Source of the DNA: Sipunculus nudus
Taxonomy: Eukaryota; Annelida; Sipuncula; Golfingiida; Sipunculidae
Length of the DNA stretch: 64,000 nt
NCBI GenBank assembly: GCA_026874595.1
Contig: CM049315.1
Span: 17,879,664-17,943,663 of the forward strand
Direction: 5' to 3'
In this document: one piece after another, positions 41,951 through 56,900 of the stretch
Position numbering within the stretch: position 1 is the first letter of the stretch
How the letters are laid out: every line of letters begins with the position of its first letter
Notes under the pieces: generated by a model
The model's input: the letters and a program-made list of their open reading frames with translations, nothing else
What the model was told of the DNA's origin: nothing
Databases searched by the model: none
Translations under genes and position numbers: made by a program

Positions 41951-44900
41951 CAATAGACATACTGATTTACTCTTCATTAGTCCTGGTGTACAAACACACT
42001 GCAACATCTTCATTTTGTTTCCCTTGTCTTCAGATGCAGGTCAGGACAGCCTCGGTAGATGGGAGTCATTAGAACTGTTGTACATGGCAGCCACCAATGC
42101 TGAGCCTGTGTTCTTCCAAGCCTCATTCAAAAGATATATTGATATACCAGATGCATTCATCTTAAGTCAGGTAAAATTATGTAAAATTGTTTCAAATTTG
42201 CATTCATGAAATTAACAATTGAAAAATACAAATCTGATTATAGTGGAACCCCACCTTGCCATCACCCTGCTTTTGTGACCACCCCACAATCATGACCACT
42301 TTTCTTGGTCCTGAATATATGATTCAGGTAACTAAGTAATAAGAATTTCACAAATATGACCACCCCCAAATTACAGTCAGTCCCAAAGGTGGTTGTTATT
42401 GTAGGGTTCCACTGTATTTACTTTTATAGAGTGAGCAGGAAAAAAAAATTTATTTTAATCAATTCTTTCAGATGATGTACTCATGTTAACAAAGATATGT
42501 GTAAACTAATTGATTATCAATGTGTTAATTAAAACTTTTACCATTCTAAATTTTCTTCGACAAGCTTAATGGTCACTCACATGTTTTTTGGTCAGGTTCT
42601 TATTCAATATACATATATCCAGAAACAGTGTTTTCACAAAATATTATAAAAAATAATTAAGTGAAAGACAAAGACAGTGATTATATTTCACAAACTGGCT
42701 GTGTTTGCAGAATTATCCAACCGGGGCAAATGACTGCAACATGAAAGATGACCCTGATGGTCTGGTATCGGGCTTCCCAACTTTTGACACCACTTCATCA
42801 AATAGCTCACTAGGGTTCCTGGCCTATGGTGGGATTATGTTTGGTGACAGGGGGAAGAGCTTTGGACTGTAAGTTTGAAGAGAAGATGCACGAACCCTGG
42901 TGGTGACAGTGTTGCATTACATAGATGTCTGGAATGCTAAATATTTAAGTGTGAATACATCAGTTAACTCATTCACAATAGTTGAAAAATTTTTAGTTGA
43001 TCAGTGCAAAATCTCCTGGGTGAGGTTTCTTTTTGGTTTTAAGTCAGATAATACATTTCCCTACCAGAGGGTGACACACCAGTCACATCATAATGACACT
43101 GTGTCACAGCGTGTGGCCGTTTATGACAGTGATTTATGTCACTACCGATATACAGAGTGCTGATGTTCATCTGTGTGATATATAGCCTTGCAGGGTTGGG
43201 GCCAGATACATAGTCAAATCCAAGTACAAATACTATAGTCCGTTCCACCACCCATGTCCACCTGTGTTTTTGTTTTCAATTATTTTTTAGCAAGTCAAAG
43301 AATGCCCTAACTTTTTGCCCCTGAGACAGGAAGAAGAAAATGCATAATTAACTATTTTCCAGTTAACAAATTATAACCATTTTAGGAGAAACAAGTCTTT
43401 TCTGTAGTGACATCTTACCACCAGTCCATGAAATGGGCATGGCTTGGAACAGTAACATCATAATATATATGTTACACACAAAAGATGCACTCATAGTTAA
43501 AGGACCAATAATCAAGAGCTGCCAATATTTTATATGCAACACTGAATCTCAAAACCTTAACGTTTTTTTCATGGCAGTCATGTCAGATAGTATTGCAATC
43601 ACATATTTAGTAATATACTTTAACCAAATAGGAAGGCCATTTCCTTTTAGCTTTTCATGGGCTTATACATATGAAAACAATAACAACAAAAACAAGAATA
43701 TTTTGCTTTTGCTGAAATTTTACAAAATTTAACTGAGCACCATGACCCATGGGTCCCTTGTTTTGTATATGACGTGTGATCATTTTTAGCTGAAACCTAT
43801 TCAGTATAATAATATTCACATAAACAAAACAACTTTACATAAATCTGAGAAATATATATAAATGGACAGATAAACAAAATATAGGATTCCAGGTGCTAGG
43901 AAATTCGAAAGGACTACATATTCAAGACAGATTATCACATAACCTGTCATTTATGATGCAAAACTTCTTGCTCCATAATGCAATTATCCAATTTCAGATG
44001 AAATTCTACTCTGCCTTCAAACAAATAAAATGTATGGTTATGTGGTATAGCCTAGACAGGGCATTAGAGAAGAATGCTTGTGCCCAGTAAAGCCTTGTTA
44101 AGGCCTGGCACATACTTAATTCCTTTCAGTTGTAAACATCTCTATGATATGGTACAGATATTTAGGAATGTTGAGTAGCACTGTAACTACCAGAACCCTA
44201 CCATTAAGACAGGGTGTGGCTTTTAGCTATAAATCCAAGAGAGTTCCATGCTTCAGTGCACTTGAAGAATACCTGCCTAAAAAGGTAGTCCCCAAATCCC
44301 TATAAGGAATTTATTTTTTCACAATACATTGCTAGTCATTGAAGAATTCCTTAGCAAGCCTACTATGTTATTTATGAACAACTATTTTCATTGATTAAAA
44401 ATATTAAAATTTGGTAAATATTTTGGCTAAAAATGCAGTGTGGGAAAAGTTGTAAGTTGATTAACTATGAAGGCCAGCCAGTGCAGTTTAAAGTGTATTC
44501 ATAGCATTATACAGGCAGTTAAGTCTCAAGAAGAAGTTTCATTAAAGAATAGGTTCTTATTGCCCAACATATCAAAGAAACCTAAAATTAAACATTTCAC
44601 ATTACCTTAAAAAATTTCCAAACCACTAAGGTTATGGGGTTTCTCAGGTCAAAGGCTGGCTTGTGAGAGGAAATAATTGCTGCAAAACAAAAGATCATTA
44701 CATTCAGTGAAATACTGGTGATCTTTTCACCTCTGCCATTGTTTTTTTTTCTTTGTCTGTTAATTTGATAATGAGGAATATGAATCCTTTTGAATAAATT
44801 CTAACTATGAAATTACATTGTCAATCCTGGTGGCAAAATTGTCATCATTTTGTGATACATATTGTTAAAAGTTAAAAATAAAGTAGGATTCACCTCACCT

Positions 44901-47900
44901 TTTTATTATGGTCAGTCTTTACTCTCTTGATTGAGTCACCATTTTGCTCTCAGAATATAGTGAAACTGGAATTTCTGAAAAGTAAAAAAAAGACCCAAGT
45001 GGGATCAACATAATTTTGCCTATAATGCCAATTAAGGTCATCTGGACATTTTCAGCTGTTTCATTTTCAAGTTTTACCACTACTAAGTTTTGTTTCCAAT
45101 ACTGAGCCACTCAGCTTTTTGCCTGTAGGATAACCACTCAATAAAAACAGTCATGGTCTATTATTGTGTTTATAGGCCCTGCCAATGACTGTGGCAGACA
45201 ACTGTGAGACTAAATGGTGCATGTTGAATTACCACAAAAAAACAGTGTCTTCTCTTTGAAATAAATTTGTGACTGCCAAAACTATTGGCTTACTTCTGTA
45301 CATGAGTGTTAAATTTAGTGGACCGGGCACTCTCACAGGCATGAACATTAACATAGTGCATCACCTTGGCAACAGCACCTGTCAATCAGGAGATGCCCTG
45401 ACTGACTTGGCCCAAACAACATTATACATGTTCCTTCTGGCTGAAACATTGATGTTGTGGCCAGCACACAGGCTAAGACTGTATTATTTTAGCTGGGGCC
45501 CTTAATTGGACCTATCATACAGATCTGTTGCACCAGGTACTTCTATTTTCATTAGGCCCAAGGACCATAATTTTCATCCAGCAGAGATATATCAGAGGAT
45601 TTGAAGGTCCATGTATTGACTATTTTGGAATTCTTATTTTGGATCTGTCATGCATGCATAAAGTCAGACCTCCAGTCAAGCAGCCATGTTAAACAGACAC
45701 ACGTGGACTGTGTTTACTCACATGCACAACCATAACAAGATTTAAAACAGCCATATGGGAGATACTGTGTGCTAGGATGGTTTTGCTTGGAAATTTTTAA
45801 TAAAGCAAAACTGAACTGATAGTGTGAATGAATAGACATCGTATTACTCCTGATTATGTCCCTTTAAAAGTTAATCTGAGATTAAAATATTGGAAGTAAT
45901 ATAATTCCTAAAATTAAATTTTCTATTCTAGATGGGGAAAAGACAATGCCAAAATTGCATCAGGACTTGACAGTGGGCCACTTGTATTGTTTGACAATCG
46001 GTCAGATGTTCTGATCGTGTCACCATTTTCTCAGTTCATGGCAGCATCTGCGATGTATGACGTTAAAGGTAATACTGCAAACTGGGGCATTATGGGAAAT
46101 GTGAACGAGATTCCACAGGACTTCAGATATAGCACTATTCTGTTTTATGGCAGCAGTGGTATAAACAAGGTAAGGTAAATTTAGATCAAGTAATCATTCC
46201 TTTATCCATAACCATTAGTCTTAAGTCTCAGTATATAATTTCCCCCACCAGATTTCAGTGCCAGTAGCAGTTGGTAACATGGAAAATTTAGTGCAAACAT
46301 CCAAAATAATATTTATATGTTGCATTCACATCATGATCAGGATAAAGATCCAGTTCATGTTTACTCTACTCTTCCTTTCCTCAAGTCCAGCTCTCCACAA
46401 TTAAGAGAGATATATGTGCATATTGTTGGGAAACTGATCACAGGAGGTGACTGTATGGTGGTCTTCCATTTGGTCTTTATAAGTTTCATTTTTTCATGAA
46501 CACAATTGTTTATAAATCTTCTTTCACAGGCTATGGAAGAATGGGGAAGGTTGATGAGAACATATTACAAAAAGCCTTCTTCCTTCAGAGAAAGCGACTT
46601 CACCATTAACTATCTTGGATATTGGACAGATAATGGTCAGTGGACTTTTATGATATTAGTTATAATAATAATAATGGTAATAATAACAATAAGAAGAAAC
46701 AAGTTAATGTGTATATATGTTTGTTTTGTTTTGCATTGAATTATCAGACCAGAAAAATGCAAAGCTAAATTAACCTTCAGGGACTTGAATATTTTATGGC
46801 TGGCCTCACCTTTTAAGTATAAAACATTTCTCCCTAGCAATAAAGTTTGCATTCAGTTTTGGGAAAAGTGTTATAATCTGTGGGCTGTGGTTAATATTAT
46901 TTATTTCTTTTTAGGTGCCTATTATTATTACCACACAGAAAAGGACAAGACTTACCAACAAACCATTCTTGATGTGAAAAAATATGCAGACAGTTTGAGC
47001 TTGCCATACAGGTACAGTTACCAGGTTACTTATATGTTACTTTGTTATAAAGATATTATAAAGATACTTATATTTTCACACATATTCCAAAAACGATTTC
47101 ACTGGCAGGGAGTTGCATCAGCAATGGCTAGATCTATATTAGAGTCACCTGATATTTGCAAACCCCATATCTCATACATTTTTATATATGGCTGGACTTA
47201 AGCCCTTGTCAATCAGATTTGCCAAATTTAAGGCCAAACTCAATCCAAATATGATACTGGTCTTATCTCAGATAGGTTGGGTAATGTTATATACATTTTG
47301 AAGCCATTGACGCCATTTATAAACAAATAATAAATCTCTTCTTATTGACCTAAATCAAGAGTCTTTGACTTCAATAAGTTACTTGCAGTAAACTCAAAGC
47401 TTCAGAGATGGTATTGTTGAAATGGGTTGATTATACGTCCAGGACCAACAGGTGCGGTAAACACCAGACCTAGGTGACACCATGATACAAAATAACATAA
47501 TAATAAGCGAGTGCTCCCCCCTGTCACATAGTCCCAAACTGGTAATAAATGTTGCAGAGGTGCAAACTTTGCTTAAGAATTATTAAAACAGCAAAATTTA
47601 ACTTTGAGTGGGTGTTTTTTTTTTGTCTGTGAATATCCAGGAAAATTCAGAAGCATTGTCAGCTGGGTTGGTATATCTCATAGGGTTTCAGTTTGCTGAA
47701 AGCAGGTCACATATAAACTTCTCTGCAACATTTTCATGTAGACAAACATAAAATAAAAACAGATATTTGGTGATATTAACGAATCAAAAATAAATATTCT
47801 GGTAAGTCCAGTTTATAACTAACAATTAAGATGTTTATATATGCCTTTCTGTGTTTAACTACAGATAAGCCTAGGTTTGAATACTAATTTCCTTTGTTTA

Positions 47901-50900
47901 TATTTAATACAGGTTATGTTGAGTTTGACTCTGGTCATGATTTAATTCTTTGTGGTTTGTGTGCCAGGTATGTCCAGTATGACTCATGGTGGTACCCAAA
48001 GGATCGCTCACCAGGGGGCGTTGTTAAATGGGTCAGCATGCCCAGCATTTTCCCTGATGGAATGCAGTAAGTCTAAGTAAACTATAAATAAAATGACAAA
48101 TAAACCATAGATAACTGTTAAATATATAATTTTTGTTTAACATTAAACTGTGGATTTGAACAATTTTATAAGATCAGTTTAATTGTGGACAACATTGTTC
48201 CTGGTGATAAGGGTTTTCCTATAACCTTTCCAGTATTCTCTGTTTTTCAAAATGGTACTTTATGTAACATTGTACACATTTCTTATGTTTCATATTATGC
48301 AGATATATATGGAATCAAACCGGCTGGCCATCCTCTGCTCATAACCGTTGGTGGTGAGTATTGCTAAGTAATATGTAGACTTTTTATGGTAGACTGCCTC
48401 TCAGCTGTTTTACAGACATGTGAGTGTCCCAAGGTAAGTGAATAGTGCAAATTTCCAGAATGTAATAATTACTGTGAAGTTTTAGATATGTCTGTGTGTG
48501 GTAGCACAGTGAGTTTTTCATAACAGACTAGAACAGGAGAGTGACATCATGACCAATATTGTCTGGTATGTGGGATTTAAATATAAACACTGCCATTGAG
48601 AAGTGTTATATTTTCAATCTTTTATAAGTAGATTTATTTTTTTTTAATTTCTGTGTATGAAGCATATTCTTTGTGTAAATTGTACATACTATATTTAAAT
48701 ATCATATTTAAATGTGTAACACAGTTATATTTTAACTTTGGTCTTAACAGTTTGATCTCATTTACTTTCTGTATTATGGTGAACAAGTCATATAAATATG
48801 TGTGTATTATGTACAGTTACCAAGTTTTTTATCATATTTTGATCATCTTTATTTTTTTAACATTTTAGGTCTAACGAGACAGTGTATGCCAAAGCTAATG
48901 GTGGAAAGTATGATTTCATCATCGAGCCTGAAAGGTCAATGCCTATTGACAGGGTAAAGAACCACTGTTGTCAGCTGCATTGATTCTTTGATTTACTAAT
49001 CAGTTGATGTAGCCTTGATATCACTCTATAAGCTCTATTAACATATGGGGCTTACTGTCAGTCATGACTGAAGCTTTACTGATTTGTTCAGTACTACACT
49101 ATAAATGTATCATTCATTATGAATGAAAATATCTTAAACAGTCTGTAAACAAGCATGTTAACCTCTAAATAGGTCATGCACGTCTTAATCAGCGAAGAAA
49201 TATTAAATCTAGATTGTTTTGATTGTTGGAACAAACATAAAATTAAGATATATTAAGTAGAAGTGTTGGTTGTCAGCAGCTTTGTATATCAGTGAATTCA
49301 TTATAATCATCAAAACAATTACCATTCCATCTTCTGCTCATTTGCTTTTCAAGAATAACTCTTCAAGTTTAATAAAAGTACTCCATTAAATATCAACTGT
49401 CAGCTTTTAACCTAGATATTTCATTCTGAAAGTTAATGAACTGTAGACTTGCCAAAACATTTAAATACCCACTCATCTTGAAACATATAGCATACTGAAA
49501 ATGGTGTTCAGGTTGGTGTCATCAAAGCTCACTTTTTTGTTCAGTTATCCTCTGATCTCAGGTTTATTTACTTATCATCTGTATTGAATTGAAAGCTGTG
49601 ATAAAAGAGACACCTGCTTTTATATTGTGTTATTTTTTGTTTTATAGGCTTTCTGGACAGACTTGCTGAGAGAATCCAAGAAATGGGGTTTGATGACATA
49701 TGAACAGGTTGATTATTTTTACCAGCAGGCTGTCTAGCAATCTTACTTTTCCTCCCTTTTCATACTTCTTCAAAATACTTACTTTTTCCTTACTTTTTTT
49801 GTGTTTTGCTTTATAACACATACTTTCAGAATTGCTGTGAAAGTATGCTTCTTTATCCAGACCAATAACATGTGAAATCATATAAGTTTCTTGGGTCTTT
49901 CTTGCGTTTATGCGACATGGTTAGGTGTAGGACAGGAAGTGACATAGACAGCAATGTTCATGTCATATTGTCTTCTCAAACATCTTGTTTATAGTTGCAC
50001 AAATAGTAGATACTGAACCATTGTCTCTATGATCTGTCGTTACTCACTTCTGCAGCTTCTTACTCGACAAAGCAACAAACATCATGAACCATGTCACCAT
50101 CTCTACATATAATTTGCTAAGGACTCCAGAATTCACATGTGTGATACCTTATTCTGCTTTTTTCCGAGGCTGTCATAGAAAAGTAACCATATTTCTAGGT
50201 CAGGGCTTGATATTAATGCTTGCCTTGTCAGTTTATACCTGAATGAAACAGCTTTTTATGGGATGATTTGCCTCTCATCAGGAGGAGGTACCTTTTTTTT
50301 TTTTTGGCTTAATTCTCCCCTGGGTGAGTGCTACTTTTGTGTTCGAGTCCTCAAGGAACCTTAAAACCTTAAAGTAGATTGTAAATCTCTAAGCCATTAA
50401 TTATTTCAGAAATGTAAAAGTCTTGCTATACTTGTACACGTTTTGTTCATGATGCACTTTCAGGACTGGCTCAATATTGAATTTGACAAACTGAAGTGTA
50501 CAACCAGTGATGTGAGAGTTGGCCGTCAGTGGCTGAGAGAAATGGGAGAGGGAGCAGCAAACAACGGCCTCACCATCCAGTACTGCATGTCTCCATCTAG
50601 GGCAGCATTACAGAGCCTAGAAATACCTGTTGTGACCCAGGTAAATAAAGTACTGAATGTCTCCATCTAGATGAGCTTTACAGAGCCTGGAAATACCTGT
50701 TGTGACCCAGGTAAATACAAAAAAATACCATTTGTGACCCAGGTCAATACCAAATTACCTTATGCGACTCCCATAGACAATGCACTACATGTTTTCATCT
50801 AGGGCAGCCCTGCAGAGCCTAGAAATACCTGTTGTGACCTAAGTAATTACCTTAAAATACCTGTTGTGAACCCAAGTAAATACCTCAAAATACCTGTTGT

Positions 50901-53900
50901 GACTCCTATGGACACAGCACTGCATGTTTTTATCTAGGGCAGTCTTACAGAGCCTAGAAATAGTTGTTGTGACCTAGATAAATACACAGCAATTTATGAT
51001 CTCAGTATCTTCACATTTATGTTCATGCATCAAAACCTTATAGAAACTGGAAATAATTGTTTCGTTTCATAAAATATAATAACATTTGCCTCATAATCTG
51101 TGACAGAAATTAGTACTTCTCAGATTAATTTCAGTTGAGAGCCAGAAAAAGTATTGTCCAATATATATTTTAGACTTGAAGGGGCCTATATCTTACATCT
51201 ATTAATTATAACTGAAAGATAACATCTTGAACCTTTTTTAAAAAGTCTAGAAAATGCCATTCCCCCTGCACACAGGCTATTCATTTTGTATATATCCATG
51301 TGTTTATAAAAATTTTGGGGCCCACAAATATAATCCAAACACATTCATCAAGGACATCTGAAAGCAAGTTAAATGAACCAGATGTTTTGCATAGGGTGCT
51401 AATGTCCTCATATACAATCAACCACCATAGGTTTAATTTTTTTTCTGTTTGTAAACATGGCAGATATGCCATGTTTACTAAAAGCTTGTATATAAACAAG
51501 CTCATATACATCCTTCGCAGAGGTGCATATATTTCTATTGAGGCCCAGCAGAGATTCCACTTTTCAAAAGTAGCAAACCCTTTTTCCAGCAACCATCACT
51601 GCTTATTTAGTTTAAAATATAAGAGTATTTACGAACAGCAAACCACCTGCATCCATTTCTAGTATTAGTTTATCTTCAGAGTGGTTTTTTAGCTCAGCTG
51701 ACTATAAGTCATCTGAGCTATAGTCATGGTCCATTGTCCGTCGTCCGTCCGTCTGTCTGTCCGTCCGTCCGTCTGGATGTCCGTCCGTAAGACTGGCATG
51801 TTTCGACACCGTTGGACCTACGAATCTGAATTTCAGCATACAGTTAGATGTCCCCATAATCTCCTACCATGCCAAAAATTGGGTCAATAGGACTTCGTTC
51901 CTTTGAGATATTAAGGAAAAACCTCAATTTTTTATTAGAAATCTATTTTCACACTTCAGGACTGCCTAATATCAAAACCCCTCATCTGGTTTTCTTCATA
52001 TTTACCATAAATATTCCTCTATATAGTTCCTATGTACATGCCAGATATTAAGTCAGTATTATATAATTTAAAAAAGTTATGGGCCCAAACATAATGGACT
52101 TTGTAAAAAATCAGGAAGATATTTGGTCACTTAAGACCAAAAGTGTTAAAGGTAGGGACTTTTTTTTCAGTAATACAACTTTAATTAATAAAAATTTAAT
52201 TGTATACCAAAAATTATATCAAAATTTGTTAATTTTTTTTGAATATTGGCAAAAATATAAAATTGGTACCTTAAATTTTTCCCAACTTTGGCCATGGCAC
52301 GTTTTTTTCCTGTAAGTACTGTGGGTTTAATTTTCACACCATGTATACATAAGGATTTAATCTGTAAAAATCTGAAATTTGAAAATAAAAGCTGCAAAAT
52401 TAGGCTAGTTATTGAATTTTTTTGGAGGCTCTTGTTGTATTCCCTTACATTGTCAGGCAGTCCACTTTGATGACTGTAGGTCATTCAGTGCACATCTCTA
52501 TGCTCCCCAGGCTGTTGACATAATTTTAGATGTCCCCAAAATCTCCTACCATACCGAAAATTGGGTCATTAGGACTTTGTTCCTTTGAGATATTAAGGAA
52601 AAAAACTCTGTTTTCCATAAAAAAAGCCATTGTTACACTTCAAGGCTGCCTAATATCAAAACCACTGATCTGTTTTTGATCGTATTTAGTAATCACATTC
52701 TTTTATACATTTTCTATGAACATACCAAAAATTAGGTCAGTATTGGGTATTATTTTGAAGTTATGGGCCAAAACATAATGCAATTTTAAAAAAAAATCAG
52801 GAAATATATTTACTCACCTAACATGAGAATTGCTGAACCTAGAGACTTTTTTTCAGGAATATAACTTTATTTAATCAAGATTCAATTGTTTACCCAAAAT
52901 TAGATCTGAATTTTGCAAATTTTTCAAGTTATTAGCATAAATAAAAAATCAATACCTTAAATTTTGTCCAACTTTGGCACTGTTGATTTAATTTTCCCAG
53001 CATATATGCATAAGGATTTAATCTTTTAAAATCTGAACATTCAAAAGAAATTGATTGGAATGAATAGCTTTTATTCATGTTTTCATACACCATGTCAAGT
53101 GTTGTTTACATCTAGCCCACCTAGTAGTACAGCCTTCACTTGTATTATGTAACCCACCCCAGGCAGCTTACCTTGGCCCAGCTTGGCCACTACTAGCAGG
53201 CTTCCCCTGCACTTATCCCCCCCCCCAGCTGGTGCATAAACTAGATGAATGTTATAATTTTTCTGTATTTTATTTTATTCTTGGACATGCTACATTTTAG
53301 ATTTTGTATTGTACCACCAGGGTTACAATGATTAAAGTGTACATTTAATTGTGTCCACAAAGTGGTGTATTGCTGTGAAAGTGTGGATGTTCATGAGATA
53401 AGTAATTCCTTACTTCAGAAGAGTAAAAACTTCACCAGGTGTGAAATTGACTATTAATTCCAGTATTTAATTAAAACTGGGATAGTAATTAGCACAATGA
53501 TATTGTTTGTCCCTCATTCAACCAACAGTGTGTATACTTTATTTGAAAAGATGTTTTATTTTATCAAATTTACTTTTATTTTATTTTGGTGAATAAAATT
53601 AAGCATGTCCTGAAAACTCCAATGTGCAAAACTTTTTAATAGTGATTCAAGGAATATTCTTGTAGATGCCATGTTGTGGCATTATTTTCTTTTAAAATCA
53701 GTTTAAACATTTATGATTTAAAAATAATAAAATATATGTGTATGCATAATATGACCCAATGTTTTTTACTATGTATAAATAATGATTGCAACTTTTGCAA
53801 CAATTCTAATATTTTAACTTTTATTTTCAGGTTTTTTAATTAAAAATTTATAAACCTGTAAATAAAAAAAATGATTCAGATAAAAATTTCTTAATGGAAA

Positions 53901-56900
53901 AAGTGGATCTGCTTAAAAAAATAGGATTATATTTAAACTTAAATGCATTATTCTCTTGAAAGTGAAATAAAGGTATCAGTCCATTCTGTCCACTTGCCTG
54001 TCCAACTATAAATTTTCGTATGCAACACAGTATCTCAAAACTTTTACTGTTTTTCTTCATGACAGTCTTGTCAGAGTATTAGTTTGCAATCATATATTTA
54101 GAACTTTACTATAACCAAGTAGGAGGGCCCCTTTCCTCTTAGCTTTTCATATTCTTATATAAATGAAAAACATTACAATAGAATATTTCTACATCCACCT
54201 TCGTGCTGCCCTCACTTTTCCCTTCTCCGAACCCCATCCCAAAGTCAGCCTCAGTAAGCAAGAACAAGATGAATCAGATATATCATACTTTAATATTTTG
54301 TGTAACTATTTGTCCTTAGGTACCTATGTACATGCCAGAAATTATGTCAATATTGTGTAATATGTAGACATAGTGGGCATCACAATAATGTACCTTGTCA
54401 AGACTAAAGAGATATTGTGTCATACAGTCACATATTCATAAATCACTTCATCAGCATAGTTAATCATAACATCATATCTGTCAAATTGAAAGCTTGCAGA
54501 CTACCATACACTTTAGATCCTTCAACAAATAGCCTTATCATCATTCTACTACTGCTTATTACTGCTGTCATTGCATTCATATTTGCTCAAATATATCACA
54601 ATTTTCAACCCCTCCTAAATAAATAAAAAATAAACCACTTTATTTGACTCTATTAATCCATCAGTCAGGTAATTTCATTTATCATTTACTCACATATTAC
54701 ATTACATTCCTTTATAATAGCCTAACATGTACATAATATTCATAAGCTTTATCGACTTGATATAGTATCACAGTGGAGAAACATTTATAGTCCAATCACG
54801 ATCAGCTGAGCGCCGTGACCCATGGGTCCCTTGTTTTTTGTTCTATTTTAATTGTCACCTTTAACCCATTTCTCTACAAATTTGAATATACCAAATCCAA
54901 TAGACCTCAATGTTCAGTAAATAAGACTTTAAATTATGTTTCATTCATGAATTGTTGCTGTAAATAAAAAATTGGGATTATTTTCCAGGAAAATTTGTCT
55001 AAAATGAACAGTACCACACCTAATTTACAAATAGAGAGGTTGTAAAATAAAAAAAACAAGAAAAAAATACTTTAAAAGAAAATTAATTGTTGTTGTATTT
55101 ATTTGACAAAGGTATGTGCAATGGAATACAATAGAACAATTAATCAAACATGATGTTATGCAGGCACGAGTTAGTAATGACTACCAGCCAGGAAATGAAC
55201 AGTGGAGGATTGGTGTTTCATCAATATTTGCTGAAGCCTTAGGAATTGCTCCATTTAAAGACAACTTCTGGACCACAACAGTTCAGACTGGAAACAAATA
55301 TTGTGAGTACCATACCATCACATCTGGTCTCTCGATTTTACAAGAATAATTTATAAACTGTCTGTTTTAGTTTGACACATGACTGGTGTAAATAAAACAA
55401 AACTTTAAAGAAATAACAGAACAAAAATATTCATCTCAAGTTTGACACTGGCTATAAGGATGTTATATGACCCCTATAACTTTTGAAGTAGTGCACCAGT
55501 ATTTTTTCTTCAAATTTTATACATGAGTTGTTTTATCTCTAGGCCTATAAATTGTGAGGAGCCTTAGAATTGATTCCTGTTCTTTGTGAGGTCACCATGT
55601 CAAGGTCACAGGTCCTTCCTACTGATTTTCTATGACCAGGCTTAAACCCAGTCTTATCATAATCTGAGTGAGTTGATACTTCAATTTGCACTGCCCTTTT
55701 ATATTTATATTTCAGAATATTGTTCATACTCTTATTACTATGAATTGATAACAGGTGACTGAACACCACTCTTAATTTTTTTAAACAGTTAGAATGGAGA
55801 ATTACACAGCCCTGAATGCCGTAGTGTCCACACTCAGCACAGGTCCAGTTGGTCCCAGTGACAAGATCGGCTGCTCCAATGCCACACTGATCATGAGGTA
55901 AGAGATTTTATATATATATATTTGACTTTGACAGTTCTTGTATTTATAATATCAATATTTATATATTTAAAATTAGAGTACCTTATATGTTTTTGGATTG
56001 TCCTATAATTTGGTAGCAGATGCCACTTTCACCTTTTTTCATTTCTTCCTAAATGTGTGCTATAAATTTCTATTCTTCCATTAAAAAGGCTTTGAGGTAT
56101 TGACATAAACCCCAGTCTGATCCTGTATTTTTAAGCTCTGCTGATTTTCAGTCAGGCTGAGCTATAGCATTTGGTCTGCTGTCTGTTAGCAGGGCACAAA
56201 TGGCTACTGTTCGACCTAGAGACTTCTAACTGAACATCCAAGGAGGTCCTGGAAAAATCACAAATTAGTAAAAAAACAAAATATATTTTAGGTACAGCTT
56301 ATCTGTACCGTACAGCAGATGCTGTTGCCAGGTAACATTAGATGATAAGATCTATTTTCCTCTTTCACTTGACTGATTTATATTTAACTTTCCTTTCATT
56401 ACAGGTCCTGTAACTCAGAGGGTCTGATCCTTAAACCAATGTTCCCAGCCAGAGCTATAGATGCCCAGATCAAGAAGGTTAATGTTTCATACAGATCTAC
56501 TGAGAAAATTATGAGGAAATATCATTAATACAAAATTACATCAACATGTTAGCTTAACTTATGCTGGGACATATTACTCTCCCAAACAACAGAGCTGCTA
56601 CCCTAAGTACTAATTTTATGAAGACTTGTATAAAAAATTAAATGAAGAATCAATCCATATCATGCCATATTTAGGAGCTTTATCAGAACTTAGAATGACA
56701 CCTGGCACCCTTGGTTATAGTACACATTATGAGAAGGGTCACAGATATTTGTGGCAATGATATATTATAAAGACATCTGTATGGAGATAAGCCAAATTTT
56801 TTTCAGTTGAAATAGTAAGGACTTTTTGTTGTCTATGCATATTGAGAATGCAAGATGCCAAGCATATTGCAAGGTCAAGTTGTCAATGGATGCATACCCA

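Noticed and set aside
46785-47201. A 138-codon ORF
   Set aside because: Only its middle (46915-47011) is a real exon. The rest is intron read through both splice sites.
51300-51662. A 120-codon plus-strand ORF in intron 12
   Set aside because: No recognisable domain and an overlapping ORF of similar length on the opposite strand; it lies inside a well-supported intron.
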